Positions 63,713-64,000 of a stretch of 64,000 bases of DNA are shown in pieces. The DNA is from Schaedlerella arabinosiphila. GTDB lineage: Bacteria; Bacillota; Clostridia; Lachnospirales; Lachnospiraceae. The notes beneath the pieces were generated by a model. It did not search any database. It was not told the origin of the DNA and was given only the letters and a program-made list of their open reading frames with translations. The stretch is from assembly GCF_003885045.1 (NCBI RefSeq), contig NZ_RHJS01000002.1, forward strand, positions 1,860,001 through 1,924,000, given 5' to 3'. Every line of letters starts with the position of its first letter. Position 1 is the stretch's first letter. Both the position numbers and the translations under genes were made by a program.

Positions 63713-63787
63713 ATGAAACTGGAACATAAAGAACTGGAATCCCTGAAAAATTATTACAGGACGGAAAGGATGGATGAAATCGCATGA
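63713..63787 (+). CDS. 24-residue protein coupled to the YqaJ gene
   Basis: MKLEHKELESLKNYYRTERM, a charged helix, starts nine bases after the DUF932 stop and its TGA overlaps the ATG of the YqaJ gene. Position and coupling suggest that it is translated. AGGTGACGGG precedes it. Function unknown. Confidence 0.5.
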   Translation: MKLEHKELESLKNYYRTERMDEIA

Positions 63788-64000
63788 AGAAATTAGTATC
63801 GACATTGAACCTGGATAAAAAGGAATGGCTGAAATACCGCAAGAAAGGGATCGGAGGGAGCGATGCCGGAGCCGTATGCGGCCTGAATCCCTACCGCACT
63901 GCAATGCAGGTATACAACGACAAGACCTCAGACACGATTGAGGAGATCGACAATGAAGCCATGCGTCAGGGACGGGAATTTGAAGATTATGTTGCAAGAA
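63784..64000 (+). CDS. YqaJ-type viral recombinase exonuclease (5' part)
   Basis: The first 72 residues, with WLKYRKKGIGGSDAGAVCGL and RQGREFEDYV, match the YqaJ/lambda-exonuclease family. Such enzymes resect DNA for single-strand annealing with a RecT-type partner. Cut off by the window end. Confidence 0.88.
   Translation, partial: MKKLVSTLNLDKKEWLKYRKKGIGGSDAGAVCGLNPYRTAMQVYNDKTSDTIEEIDNEAMRQGREFEDYVAR

Overview
The window looks like a chromosomal stretch of a spore-forming gut Clostridium of the Lachnospiraceae type. The evidence is the sporulation genes (SpoVB-like, YqfC, YqfD, DacF-like), a clostridial Rex, an NfnAB-like pair, formate-THF ligase and FolD, Tn916-like debris and many Rpn-type nuclease genes. 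This is inferred from gene content and protein style; no database search was possible.

1-43 kb is mostly GC-rich backbone read on the minus strand. It holds a membrane protein fragment, SpoVB, the yqfC-yqfD-phoH-ybeY cluster, flotillin, HAD phosphatase, DegV and rlmH. An NfnA/NfnB-like pair, an iron alcohol dehydrogenase, a zinc-ribbon/RG-repeat/TPR envelope protein, folD, fhs, ftsK, tepA, metY, yebC, mazF, alr, nnrD/E and rex follow. Rex is divergent from a plus-strand ABC-F gene. Then come leuA with an unexpected C-terminal AraC DNA-binding domain, a D,D-carboxypeptidase, scpB, scpA, a phosphoesterase and deoC.

A second D,D-carboxypeptidase gene (dacF-like) is cut at its SxN active-site motif by a 4.6-kb element. 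The element carries a large serine recombinase, an AAA-ATPase/PD-(D/E)XK protein and a PilZ protein. Its attL and attR share a 14-bp core, from which a 44-bp dyad attP and an intact, in-frame dacF can be rebuilt. A skin-like excisable intervening element is the most interesting reading.

43-47.5 kb is a graveyard of mobile DNA: a DUF3795-type gene, a coupled AraC-clpP pair, and fragments of a Tn916-type element (sigma factor, HTH, DnaC-like, excisionase, integrase N-terminus). A RhuM-like fragment and the first 20 codons of a low-molecular-weight phosphatase follow.

47.5-64 kb is AT-rich accessory DNA: a HigBA module, a sortase-anchored LRR protein, several Rpn-family genes, a mobC-relaxase pair with an adjacent inverted-repeat-rich origin-like region, and a parA-parB operon. 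DUF932 and YqaJ genes run off the right edge. A 17-bp palindrome (GTGTTCGAWTCGAACAC and variants) occurs five times between 50.7 and 60.7 kb and is a candidate parS.

Dispersed signals include a MITE-like family with GTTAC(A/T)GTTCAC ends (three copies, one with an 8-bp target duplication next to the ABC-F promoter), a 21-bp-phased cluster of DnaA-box-like 9-mers at the 5' end of a carboxypeptidase gene, and two 97-bp dyad repeats upstream of the DUF932 gene.
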